Source: Streptomyces mayonensis (GTDB taxonomy: Bacteria > Actinomycetota > Actinomycetes > Streptomycetales > Streptomycetaceae). From it: a DNA stretch of 64,000 bases. This document shows, piece by piece, positions 8,805 through 15,893 of this stretch. Position 1 is the first letter of the stretch, and every line of letters starts with the position of its first letter. A model generated the notes under the pieces. The model was not told the origin of the DNA. It made no database searches and was given only the letters and a program-made list of their open reading frames with translations. The translations under genes and the position numbers were made by a program. Location: the NCBI RefSeq assembly GCF_018982965.1, contig NZ_JACBYP010000006.1, forward strand, positions 1-64,000, given 5' to 3'.

Positions 8805-9367
8805 TCCCCGCTCCCGCCGCCGGCCGCGACCGTCCCACCGGCTGCCTCCGCCGGTACGGGCAGCGGCTTCCTGGCCACGGGGAAGCGCGACTCGGCACCG
8901 GCCGCCCCGCGCTTGTGCACGAAGAACGAGCGCTTGAAGCTCAGTACCTCCTCGCCGTCCTGGTTCAGCATCCGCGAGTGCACGGTGACGATGCCCGCCG
9001 AGGGCCGGGAGCCGGACTCGCGCAGGGCGAGCACCACCGACTCCGTCCAGAGCGTGTCCCCGGCGAAGACGGGGTGGGTGAACTTCACGTCGTCCAGGCC
9101 GAGGTTGGCGAAGGCGTTCTGGGTGACGTCGATGACGCTCTGGCCGACCGCGATGGCCAGCGTGAGCGTGGAGACGACCAACGGCTTGCCGAACTCCGAA
9201 CCGGCGCCCACCTGTTCGTTGAAGTGCGCCTGGTTGGTGTTCATGGTCAGCAGCGTGAACCAGGTGTTGTCGGCCTCGTTCACGGTACGTCCCAGGGGGT
9301 GCTGGTAGACGTCCCCGACGGTGAAGTCCTCGTAGTACCGGCCCTGCCATCCGGGCTTGATGCTCAT
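8801..9367 (-). CDS. MaoC-like hydratase (candidate itaconyl/mesaconyl-CoA hydratase)
   Basis: 188 aa. A hot-dog fold MaoC protein starting MSIKPGWQGRYYEDF..GD, with T-W-F-T-L-L-T-M-N and N-Q-A-H-F-N. This places the catalytic Asp/His region in the form seen in mesaconyl/itaconyl-CoA hydratases rather than in FabZ. ATG 9367 was chosen because AAGGAG lies 8 nt upstream; a longer in-frame reading would run through GC-rich tandem repeats and is unlikely. It is the first gene of the leftward operon and overlaps the CoA-transferase start by 4 nt. It probably hydrates an unsaturated C5-dicarboxyl-CoA to citramalyl- or methylmalyl-CoA (inference). Confidence 0.85.
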   Translation of the reverse strand: MSIKPGWQGRYYEDFTVGDVYQHPLGRTVNEADNTWFTLLTMNTNQAHFNEQVGAGSEFGKPLVVSTLTLAIAVGQSVIDVTQNAFANLGLDDVKFTHPVFAGDTLWTESVVLALRESGSRPSAGIVTVHSRMLNQDGEEVLSFKRSFFVHKRGAAGAESRFPVARKPLPVPAEAAGGTVAAGGGSGE

Positions 9368-9386
9368 GTCCCAGCTCCTTGTCGAC

Positions 9387-9474
9387 CTCCGCCGCGAACG
9401 CGCGGCTCCTCCGCCGCGAACGGGCGGCCCCTCCGCCGCGAACGCGCGGCCCCTCCGCCGCGAACGGGCGGCGC
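9387..9474. repeat. Four 22-bp GC-rich tandem repeats with hairpin potential
   Basis: Four consecutive 22-bp units begin CTCCGCCGCGAACG and alternate between two variants (A-B-A-B, so effectively 44 bp twice). Each unit can fold into a short stem closed around CGAACG. They lie in the untranslated leader between the operator at 9509-9529 and the ribosome-binding site of the MaoC gene. Confidence 0.9.
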
Positions 9475-9508
9475 CTCCGGCTCGGGGCGGAGGCGGTATG
9501 CCGGGGAC

Positions 9509-9529
9509 GCTAAATGTCAAACATTTAGC
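9509..9529. promoter_or_regulatory. Operator for the FadR-type regulator (perfect 21-bp palindrome)
   Basis: A 9-bp arm GCTAAATGT, spacer CAA and the exact inverted arm form a perfect palindrome. Its centre reads TGT-CAA-ACA, matching the GT-N3-AC core expected for FadR-subfamily GntR proteins. It lies between the leftward operon and the rightward regulator gene. A 17-bp element differing at one base recurs at 10438-10454 before the transporter operon. Confidence 0.82.
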
Positions 9530-9617
9530 CCGTCAAGAGGTCCAACGTGGGTCTCCCGCACATCCCTGCCCGGTCCACCGGGCCGTGCGGGTGCGGGAGC
9601 CCGGTAGCGTGCAGGGC

Positions 9618-10358
9618 ATGCAGCCAAGTGGACGCCCCCAGCTCGGTTACGAACGGGTCGCCGAGATCCTGCGCGACATGATCCTCAGTGGTGAGCTGCT
9701 GCCCGGCGAGCGGTTGCCGTCCGAGGGCGAGCTGACCACCCGGATGGAGATCAGCCGCGGCACCCTCCGGGAGGCGCTGCGGGTGCTCTCCTCCCAGAAA
9801 CTGCTGACCACGACCCGCGGCGTGAACGGCGGCACGTTCGTCGCCGAGCCCTCTCCCGAGGACGTCTCCGAGTACCTGAGCGCCTCGCTCGGCCTGCTCA
9901 GCCGCGGCAGGGTCTCGGTCTCGCAGCTCCTGGAGGTGCGCGCCATGCTGGAGGTCCCGGCCGCCGGCCTCGCCGCGCGCCGCCGCAGCGAGGCCGACCT
10001 GGAGCGCCTCGCCGCCTCGATCGTGCAGGTGGGCGGCGAGGACACCCCCGAGGGTGCCCGGTGGAGCGCGAACAGCAACTTCCACGTACTCCTGCTGCGG
10101 GCCGCCGGCAACCCGCTCCTCGACATGATCACCAAGCCGGTCTTCACGGTGCTGCGCGAGCGCTTCCTGCGGGAACGCGCCGACGCGTCCTTCTGGCGCA
10201 CCGTCGCCGACGAGCACGCCGAGATCCTCGAACACGTACGCGCGGGCCGCGCCGACGCCGCCGGCCGCGCGATGCGCCTGCACCTCGCGGCGCTGCGGGA
10301 CACCTACACGCGCATCGACGTCACGCAGGTCGACGCGGGCCGCCCCGAGAGCGAGTGA
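9618..10358 (+). CDS. GntR-family (FadR/FCD subfamily) transcriptional regulator
   Basis: 246 aa. It has an N-terminal winged helix (RVAEILRDMILSGELLPGERLPSEGEL, then SRGTLREALRVL) and an all-alpha FCD ligand domain with N-F-H and D-E-H-A-E-I metal-ligand type motifs. ATG 9618 was chosen; GTG 9609 is a possible alternative. It sits between the two catabolic operons, and both promoters contain a near-identical GT-N3-AC palindrome. It most likely represses both and itself, and releases in response to a pathway acid or CoA ester (inference). A strong terminator follows immediately. Confidence 0.88.
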   Translation: MQPSGRPQLGYERVAEILRDMILSGELLPGERLPSEGELTTRMEISRGTLREALRVLSSQKLLTTTRGVNGGTFVAEPSPEDVSEYLSASLGLLSRGRVSVSQLLEVRAMLEVPAAGLAARRRSEADLERLAASIVQVGGEDTPEGARWSANSNFHVLLLRAAGNPLLDMITKPVFTVLRERFLRERADASFWRTVADEHAEILEHVRAGRADAAGRAMRLHLAALRDTYTRIDVTQVDAGRPESE

Positions 10359-10361
10359 CGC

Positions 10362-10400
10362 GGGCCGTCCCGAGGGCGAGTAGCACCCTCGGGACGGCCC
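10362..10400 (+). terminator. Intrinsic terminator after the GntR gene
   Basis: A 15-bp perfect stem (GGGCCGTCCCGAGGG at 10362-10376, complement at 10386-10400) begins 3 nt after the stop codon. Confidence 0.85.
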
Positions 10401-10437
10401 TCCGTCCAACTGCATGCTGCACGGGTATTGCTCATGG

Positions 10438-10454
10438 AAATGTTTGACCTTTAG
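10438..10454. promoter_or_regulatory. Second copy of the FadR-type operator
   Basis: On the minus strand this reads CTAAAGGTCAAACATTT, identical in 16 of 17 bases to the matching part of 9509-9529, including the GT-CAA-AC core. It lies about 170 bp upstream of the transporter start, in the promoter region of the transporter/lyase pair. Confidence 0.78.
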
Positions 10455-10623
10455 TGTTCCGGCAGTCGTGACCCGCGGCACACGTCCGCGGGATGCAAGC
10501 CGTACGCCGCCGACGCCTGTGCCCTTCCCGGCCCCGCCGTCGGCCCTGCGACGCGCCGCGCGGAGGTGAGCCGTCCGGCTCCAGCCGCCACGAGCCCGCC
10601 AACGACCGTGCGAGGCAGACACC

Positions 10624-12057
10624 ATGACAACGACAACCAACGGCGAGCCCCGGTCAGGAGCCGCGCACACCGCGTCGGCGACCGCCCGGCTGGACCGCAT
10701 CCCCGTGGCCACCAGGTCGCACCGCAGGTGGGCCGTGCTGCTCGGCTTCCTCTTCAGCTTCGACCTGATCGACCTGAACACCTTCGCCTACGTCGCCCCC
10801 CGGCTCCGCGAGCAGTGGGGCCTCTCGCTCGACACGGTCGGCGTCGTCACCTCCGTCGGCTTCGCCGGCATGTTCCTCGGCGCCATCCTGGGCGGCCGCC
10901 TCTCCGACCGCTTCGGCCGCCGCCGCGTCCTGCTCGGCGCGGTCGTCTTCTACTCAGCCTTCTCCCTCCTCTCCGCCCTCTCCTTCAACGCCTGGCAGAT
11001 GGGCGTCACCCGCTTCCTCACCGGCGTCGGCCTCCAGGCGATGACCGGGGTGCTCCTGGTGTGGGTCAGCGAGATGTACCCGCGAGCGCTGCGCGGCCGC
11101 TACCAGTCCTGGATCCTGGTCCTCGGCTTCGTCGGCGTACCCGTCGCCGCCTGGGTGTCCCGGCTGGTCATCCCGCTCAGCACGGAGAGCTGGCGCTGGG
11201 TGTTCGTCGTCGGCGCACTGGGCCTGTTCGGCGTGATCGTCGCCGCCCGGACCCTGCCGGAATCCGTCCGCTGGCACGTCGCCCACGGGCGCGAGGAGGA
11301 GGCACTCGCCCTCGTCGAACGCCTGGAGAAGGAGGCCGTGGCCCGCACCGGCACGGACCTGCCCCCGCCCCTGGAGACCGCCCCCGTCCCGCGGGCCCGC
11401 CTCGCCGACCTCCTCACGGGCCGCAACCGCCGCAGGCTGATCGCCACGTCCCTCGTCTCGATCTTCCTCATCCTGTGCTTCTACGGGTTCAACTCCTGGC
11501 TCCCCACCCTCCTCGTGGAGAACGGCTACACCCAGTCCGAGAGCCTCAACGTCACCTCGTGGCTCGCGGCGGCCGCCGTCCCCGGCGCCCTCCTCGCGAT
11601 GCCGTTCATCGACCGCTTCGACCGCCGCCTGCTGCTCCTGGTCATCGAGTCCGTGGTGGCCGTCCTCCTGCTGGCCTTCGGCCTGGTCGACGGCGGCGCC
11701 GCCCTGGTCCTCACCGGCTTCCTCGCCACGATGCTGCTCCAGTGCGGCGTCGCCGTGCAGTACACGTACATCCCCGAGGTCTTCCCCACCCCGCTGCGCG
11801 GCCTCGGCGCCGGCATCGCCACGGGCTTCGGCCGCCTCGCGGGCGTGGTCGGCGGAGTCACCGTCAGCTGGATCTACACCGCGTTCGGCTTCACGTCCGT
11901 CTTCGTCTACCTGGCGGTGACGGCCCTGCTGATGGGCCTGGTCCTGGTGGTCCTCGGCGAACGCACGACGAACAGGGCCCTGGACGACATCGGCGCGGAC
12001 GACCCACCGCCCGCGGACCCGTCCCGGACGCCCACACCCAGGAGGAGCACACAGTGA
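10624..12057 (+). CDS. MFS transporter (carboxylate/aromatic-acid:H+ symporter type)
   Basis: 477 aa with about 12 hydrophobic segments. It carries the MFS motif GGRLSDRFGRRRVLLG after TM2-3 and a repeat-like segment in the second half (PFIDRFDRRLLLL). Sequence style (LPESVRWHVAHGREEEAL in the central loop) resembles the acid:proton symporter group. The expected role is uptake of the acid broken down by the adjacent enzymes. ATG 10624 follows CGAGGCAGACACC, a weak ribosome-binding site. It ends by overlapping the lyase start (GTGA), so the two are co-translated. Substrate identity is inferred from neighbours only. Confidence 0.85.
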   Translation: MTTTTNGEPRSGAAHTASATARLDRIPVATRSHRRWAVLLGFLFSFDLIDLNTFAYVAPRLREQWGLSLDTVGVVTSVGFAGMFLGAILGGRLSDRFGRRRVLLGAVVFYSAFSLLSALSFNAWQMGVTRFLTGVGLQAMTGVLLVWVSEMYPRALRGRYQSWILVLGFVGVPVAAWVSRLVIPLSTESWRWVFVVGALGLFGVIVAARTLPESVRWHVAHGREEEALALVERLEKEAVARTGTDLPPPLETAPVPRARLADLLTGRNRRRLIATSLVSIFLILCFYGFNSWLPTLLVENGYTQSESLNVTSWLAAAAVPGALLAMPFIDRFDRRLLLLVIESVVAVLLLAFGLVDGGAALVLTGFLATMLLQCGVAVQYTYIPEVFPTPLRGLGAGIATGFGRLAGVVGGVTVSWIYTAFGFTSVFVYLAVTALLMGLVLVVLGERTTNRALDDIGADDPPPADPSRTPTPRRSTQ

Positions 12058-12893
12058 CGGACCCAACCTCCCCCGTGACCACGGCGCGCAGCATCCTCTT
12101 CGTCCCGGGCTCCCGCCCCGACCGCTACGAGAAGGCCGCCGCTGCCGGCGCCGACCTGGTCGTCGTCGACCTGGAGGACGCGGTCGGCCCCGACGACAAG
12201 GCGACGGCCCGCGCGTCCGCCTTCGCCTGGCCGGGTCTGCCCGGCACCGCCGTACGCATCAACGCCCCCGGCACCGACTGGTACGAGGCGGACCTGGCAG
12301 CCCTGACCGCCGCCCACGAGTCGAACCGCGCCCCCACCGCCGTACTCCTCCCCAAGGCCGACGCGAACACGAGCGAGGCCACGGCCGCGTCCCTGCCCCC
12401 CGGCACCGCCCTCCTCCCCCTGATCGAATCGGCACGCGGAGTACGCGACGCGGACAGCGTCGCCGACTGCGAAGGCGTGGCCCGGCTCGTCTTCGGCAGC
12501 GTGGACTACGCCCACGACATCGCGGCCACCCCGCACCCACCCGCCGAGGACGAGCTGCTCTACGCCCGCAGCGCGCTCGTCAACGCCTCCCGAGCCGCCG
12601 GACTCGCCGCCCCCGTCGACGGCGTCACCCTCGCCCTGGACGACGAGGAACTCACCGAGCGCGAGGCCCGCCGCAGCCGCGACCTGGGCTTCGGCGGCAA
12701 ACTCGCCCTGCACCCGCGCCAGCTCCCCGGCATCCACCGCGCCTTCCTGCCCACCGAGGCGGAGCTGGCCTGGGCCCACCGGGCGGTCGAGGCGGCCCGC
12801 CGCTCGGCCGGCGGCGCGGTCCGCCTGGACGGCGAGATCATGGACCTTCCCCGCCTCCAGCAGGCACAACGCATCCTCAAGCAGGCCGAGTAG
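12054..12893 (+). CDS. HpcH/HpaI-CitE family acyl-CoA lyase (candidate citramalyl-CoA lyase)
   Basis: 279 aa, typical for CitE-like (beta-alpha)8 barrels. Visible motifs: R-S-I-L-F-V-P-G-S-R-P at the N-terminus, VVDLEDAV with the metal-binding acidic pair, P-L-I-E-S-A-R-G-V with the second metal ligand Glu, G-S-V-D-Y-A-H-D, and LHPRQ near the C-terminus. Such enzymes split citramalyl-, malyl- or methylmalyl-CoA to acetyl-CoA or propionyl-CoA plus a 2-oxo acid. GTG 12054 overlaps the transporter stop. It would complete a transferase-hydratase-lyase route; (S)-citramalyl-CoA to acetyl-CoA and pyruvate is the leading guess. Confidence 0.87.
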   Translation: MTDPTSPVTTARSILFVPGSRPDRYEKAAAAGADLVVVDLEDAVGPDDKATARASAFAWPGLPGTAVRINAPGTDWYEADLAALTAAHESNRAPTAVLLPKADANTSEATAASLPPGTALLPLIESARGVRDADSVADCEGVARLVFGSVDYAHDIAATPHPPAEDELLYARSALVNASRAAGLAAPVDGVTLALDDEELTEREARRSRDLGFGGKLALHPRQLPGIHRAFLPTEAELAWAHRAVEAARRSAGGAVRLDGEIMDLPRLQQAQRILKQAE

Positions 12894-12925
12894 GCCGCCG
12901 GCCGTACGCCGTGTGGCAGGTTCAA

Positions 12926-12957
12926 CGTCCTGAGGCCGACCGGCCTACGTCAGGACG
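12926..12957. terminator. Convergent hairpin between lyase and HAD genes
   Basis: CGTCCTGA (12926-12933) pairs with TCAGGACG (12950-12957). Inside, GGCC-GACC-GGCC extends the fold. It overlaps the last codons of the convergent HAD gene. Confidence 0.55.
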
Positions 12958-13625
12958 CGCGCCAGCTCCACAAGAGACCCGGCCGTGTGCGTCGGGGGCA
13001 GCACGACCTCCGGATAACCCGCCCTCCCCCGACGCAGCCACGCCCCACCGAGCCCGGCACGCCGCGCCCCGTCGACGTCCCAAGGATGAACCGCGACCAG
13101 CACGGCCTCCTCAGGCCGCACACCCATCTGCTCCACCGCGTACTGGTAGGCACCCCGGGCCGGCTTCCACATCCGCGGCCCCCGCACGTCCAGGTGCGCC
13201 TCGAAGAAGTCCAGAAGCCCGGCGCGCCCGAGCAGCCCCTCGGTAGTCTCGGAGGCCCCGTTGGTCATGGTCACCAGCCGGAACCCCTTCTCGTGCAGCG
13301 CGCGGACACCGTCGGGAACATCGGCATGCACCCCCAACTCCTGCACCCCCTCCACCACGTGCCGCGCCGCCGCATCGACATCACCGGACCACTCCGGCAC
13401 CTCGGCGAGCACCACCTTGACGCCCTCGGACGCCACCGCGGAGAACTCGGCGAAAGCCCCGGCGGCGGTCAGGGCGAACCCGTCGCGAAGCACCCCGGCA
13501 AACCAGAGCCGGGCCAGCCGAGCCGGAGCCCCCACTTCCTCGAACCGCTTCCCCAGCGGCTCCATGTCACTCAACGTCTCATTGACGTCAAACACAAGAA
13601 CGGGCGCGCTCCGGCCGGCAGACAC
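12945..13625 (-). CDS. HAD-superfamily hydrolase, haloacid dehalogenase type II-like
   Basis: 226 aa. HAD motif I appears as LVFDVNETLSD, motif II as VTMTNGAS, the motif III lysine in M-W-K-P, and motif IV as VAVHPWDVDGARRAGL. This order and size fit (S)-2-haloacid dehalogenase-type hydrolases; the substrate is unknown. GTG 13625 has GGAGG five bases upstream. It is convergent with the lyase and not obviously part of the catabolic island. Confidence 0.82.
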   Translation of the reverse strand: MSAGRSAPVLVFDVNETLSDMEPLGKRFEEVGAPARLARLWFAGVLRDGFALTAAGAFAEFSAVASEGVKVVLAEVPEWSGDVDAAARHVVEGVQELGVHADVPDGVRALHEKGFRLVTMTNGASETTEGLLGRAGLLDFFEAHLDVRGPRMWKPARGAYQYAVEQMGVRPEEAVLVAVHPWDVDGARRAGLGGAWLRRGRAGYPEVVLPPTHTAGSLVELARVLT

Positions 13626-13650
13626 GGCATCCTCCGCGGTCTCAGGCGAT

Positions 13651-13842
13651 CTACAGCAGGTGGTCGGCCTTTCCGGCCTTGATGTCGGTGATCAGGGTGC
13701 GCAGGGCTTCGAGCGAGTCGGTGAGGTAGCGCTCCTCCTGACCGCGGACGGCTATGTAACCGTTGCCGTCGGCGTCGGTGCCCAGACGGAAGCAGTTGTT
13801 GCCTTCTGCGCAGAAGGGGGTTTCCCACGTGATGGCAGGCAT
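13651..13842 (-). CDS. DUF397 small protein
   Basis: 63 aa. It has the hallmark DUF397 organisation: a short W-E-T region, C-(A)-E-G-x-N, R-L-G-T-D-A-D-G-x-G-Y-I-A-V-R and a C-terminal helix starting with a T-D-S-L-E-A-L pattern. In Streptomyces such proteins pair with XRE/DUF5753 regulators. Here it starts 9 bp after the regulator ends, with AGGAG upstream. The role is unknown; a partner or antagonist of the regulator is the usual proposal. Confidence 0.85.
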   Translation of the reverse strand: MPAITWETPFCAEGNNCFRLGTDADGNGYIAVRGQEERYLTDSLEALRTLITDIKAGKADHLL

Positions 13843-13851
13843 GAGGGCTCC

Positions 13852-14697
13852 TCAGAGTTCGCGGGCGACGGAGTGGATGAGCGTCCGGGATTCTCCGGTG
13901 CTCAGAGAGTGGGCATCCATCCAGTCGAGATGGGCACGGAACTTGGCAAGTTGAGCTTCGGCGTGAAGGAACTCGGGACCGTGCGTGGAATCCAACTGGA
14001 CCGTATCGAGCTGCGGTACAGGGCCTTCGGCATACAGGATGGCGTGCCCCGCTCCAGGGAAGCCGTCGGAACCGGCGGGGATGATCCGCAGAGTGATGTG
14101 GTCACGCTCGGACATGACCTGTAGGTGCTCGAGTTGCTTCCGGGTGACCTCACGCCCGCCGAACTGCATCCGCAGCGCCGCCTCGTGGATGTACCCGATG
14201 TAGGGAAGGCATACCGGCTCGTCAAGAACCCGCTGCCGATCCATCCGATGCTTCACGCGCAGCTCGACCTCGAAACGGGACATGGGCGGCAGTCCGGCGT
14301 CGAACACCGCGCGAGCGTACTCCTCGGTGTGCAGGAGGCCCGGCAGATGCACGATCTGCCCGGTGATCAGGCGTTTGGCGTGCCACTCCAGTTCGGCAAT
14401 GTCGAGCAGCCCGGACGGCAAGGTGCCGCGGTACTGCTCCCACCAACCGGTCTCCGTTTCACTGGCCATGGCCGCCAGGGCCTCGACGTAAGCACCACCG
14501 GAGCAGTCATAGTTGCTGGCCAGAGTCCGCACTCGCTCAGGGCTCGTGATCCGAGTGCCTGCCTCCATGTTCGAGACTTTGGCGCGGTCCAGGCCCAGCA
14601 GGCCCGCCGCGTACTGCGTGCTCGCACCTGCTGCGAGGCGAAGTTTGCGCAGTTCAGAGCCGAGTCGCTGTTGGCGTTCGGTGGGTGCCCTTCGCAT
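13852..14697 (-). CDS. XRE-family regulator with DUF5753 domain
   Basis: About 281 aa. It has an N-terminal helix-turn-helix (LGSELRKLRLAAGASTQYAAGLLGLDRAKVSNMEAG) followed by the DUF5753 region (L-I-T-G-Q-I-V-H-L-P-G-L-L-H-T-E-E-Y-A). ATG 14697 or GTG 14703 are both possible given AGAGGA upstream; the in-frame ATG at 14763 is less likely because it abuts a perfect 17-bp palindrome that looks like an operator. It forms a unit with the DUF397 gene downstream and is divergent from a HATPase gene, the common Streptomyces developmental-regulator cassette (WhiJ/AbaA-like arrangement, family knowledge). Confidence 0.87.
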   Translation of the reverse strand: MRRAPTERQQRLGSELRKLRLAAGASTQYAAGLLGLDRAKVSNMEAGTRITSPERVRTLASNYDCSGGAYVEALAAMASETETGWWEQYRGTLPSGLLDIAELEWHAKRLITGQIVHLPGLLHTEEYARAVFDAGLPPMSRFEVELRVKHRMDRQRVLDEPVCLPYIGYIHEAALRMQFGGREVTRKQLEHLQVMSERDHITLRIIPAGSDGFPGAGHAILYAEGPVPQLDTVQLDSTHGPEFLHAEAQLAKFRAHLDWMDAHSLSTGESRTLIHSVAREL

Positions 14698-14763
14698 CGA
14701 CACGCTGTCCTCTCTGTCCGGCCCGCCAGTCTGCCCCGCTTCGGAAGCCCGGTCCAACTCCAT

Positions 14764-14780
14764 AGTGGCAATTTGCCACT
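14764..14780. promoter_or_regulatory. Perfect 17-bp palindrome, probable operator of the XRE regulator
   Basis: AGTGGCAA-T-TTGCCACT (8+1+8) lies in the spacer between the XRE regulator (leftward) and the HATPase gene (rightward). A second short palindrome ATGGCGCCAT follows about 8 bp later. The position suggests autoregulation of the cassette. Confidence 0.65.
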
Positions 14781-14958
14781 GAAGTTATGGCGCCATGCCA
14801 TGCCGGCCGCTAGCGTTGAGTCGCGCACAAGTCACACACCGCAACGCCGGAAGCGCACCGCGCGAGCATGCCCGTCCGCCCTGGGACAGGTGTGCGCGCG
14901 ACCAGGGCGGCAGGCCACCGGCGACTTCGAACCTCTCACGACACCAACGGAGTTCACC

Positions 14959-15372
14959 GTGCCTGAGATCCCCCACATCCCCGCCCACTGGCGCTTCCCC
15001 GCCCACCCCGCCTCCGTGGGCCGGGCCCGGCACGCCGTCGCCGAGTCACTGCCGCACGTGCTCCGTCCCCACCTGGGCGACGACCTCCGGCTCCTGACAT
15101 CGGAGCTGGTCACCAACGCGATCCGCCACGGAACCCGCCCGCAGGACGAGAACCTCATCGAACTCGTCCTCTGGCCGGCCGACGGCCACTACTGGGTCGC
15201 CGTCTCCGACCCCGGCACCGGCAAACCCGTACCGGCCCACCCGGACGCCGACGGCGAGGGCGGCCGAGGCCTCCTCCTCGTCGACAGCCTCGCCACCGCC
15301 TGGACCGTCCGACCCCGCCCGGCCCGCGGAACGTCGGTCATCGCGGGTCTCTCCCTCCCTCAGGGAGGTTGA
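14959..15372 (+). CDS. HATPase_c-type ATP-binding protein (anti-sigma/RsbW-like)
   Basis: 137 aa. It has a GHKL/HATPase fold: the N-box E-L-V-T-N-A-I-R-H-G-T, the G1 box V-S-D-P-G-T-G and a G2-like G-G-R-G-L-L-L-V. There is no sensor or phosphoacceptor domain, as in stand-alone serine kinase/anti-sigma proteins common in Streptomyces. GTG 14959 has CGGAG upstream. It is divergent from the XRE/DUF397 pair and completes the three-gene cassette. Its target protein is unknown. Confidence 0.85.
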   Translation: MPEIPHIPAHWRFPAHPASVGRARHAVAESLPHVLRPHLGDDLRLLTSELVTNAIRHGTRPQDENLIELVLWPADGHYWVAVSDPGTGKPVPAHPDADGEGGRGLLLVDSLATAWTVRPRPARGTSVIAGLSLPQGG

Positions 15373-15484
15373 CGCGGCGGAGCGGCGGCGGGAGGGAGAG
15401 GCGGGAAGACCGGCCCCTCGACGGGCGGCCGGCGCAAGAACGCTGTCGGCGTGCCGCGAAGCCGTCTGCCCCGCGGCGGCCTCG

Positions 15485-15682
15485 TCAGAGCGTGCCCTCC
15501 TCCAGGGCCCTCTCCAGATCGACGTCGGCGCAGAACAGCCGCACCTTCGCCGACGCCGTCACCTTCTCCACGGCCGCCTCGACCCGCGCCCGGAACTCCG
15601 GCTCCCAACGAGAGACGCCCGAGATGACGGCCGGGAAACCACCCGTCCGCCCCGACACCATGAACCCCAGTCCCGTTCCCAC
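15485..15682 (-). CDS. Small hypothetical protein
   Basis: About 65 aa from GTG 15682, chosen because AGGAGGTGA lies 10 nt upstream. The C-terminal part (F-P-A-V-I-S-G-V-S-R-W-E-P-E-F-R) then runs through a basic/acidic helix to a V-F/L-F-C-A-D-V-D-L-E-R-A-L-E-E-G-T-L end. I do not recognise a characterised family, but the composition and ribosome-binding site look genuine. It is isolated between the HATPase gene and the nuclease-like gene; no operon partner is evident. Confidence 0.5.
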   Translation of the reverse strand: MGTGLGFMVSGRTGGFPAVISGVSRWEPEFRARVEAAVEKVTASAKVRLFCADVDLERALEEGTL

Positions 15683-15893
15683 GTCGAAACCGTCACCTCC
15701 TGCCGCCGCGCCGTGAACCGCCCCCACCGGAGCCGCTCCAGGGCGTCGGCCCCGCGACCGGCGTTCCGATCCGGGGCGAGCACGCCGGAGCGACCTTCAA
15801 AAGCTGGCGGCCCCTGCGAAGGCTCCACTGCAGACCACCTGGACTCACTCCAGTCCACCGATGCGGAGGGCACAGGAGTGGCGGGGTGGGCTG

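Noticed and set aside
9387..9474. Tandem 22-bp repeats as a CRISPR array
   Set aside because: Units are contiguous without spacers and no cas genes are nearby.
9368..9520. Extending the MaoC gene to 9520
   Set aside because: The extension translates the tandem repeats into Arg/Gly-rich sequence and crosses the operator; the ATG at 9367 has a good ribosome-binding site.
14698..14763. Start of the XRE regulator at ATG 14763
   Set aside because: It would place the start directly against a 17-bp palindrome without a ribosome-binding site; 14697/14703 have AGAGGA.
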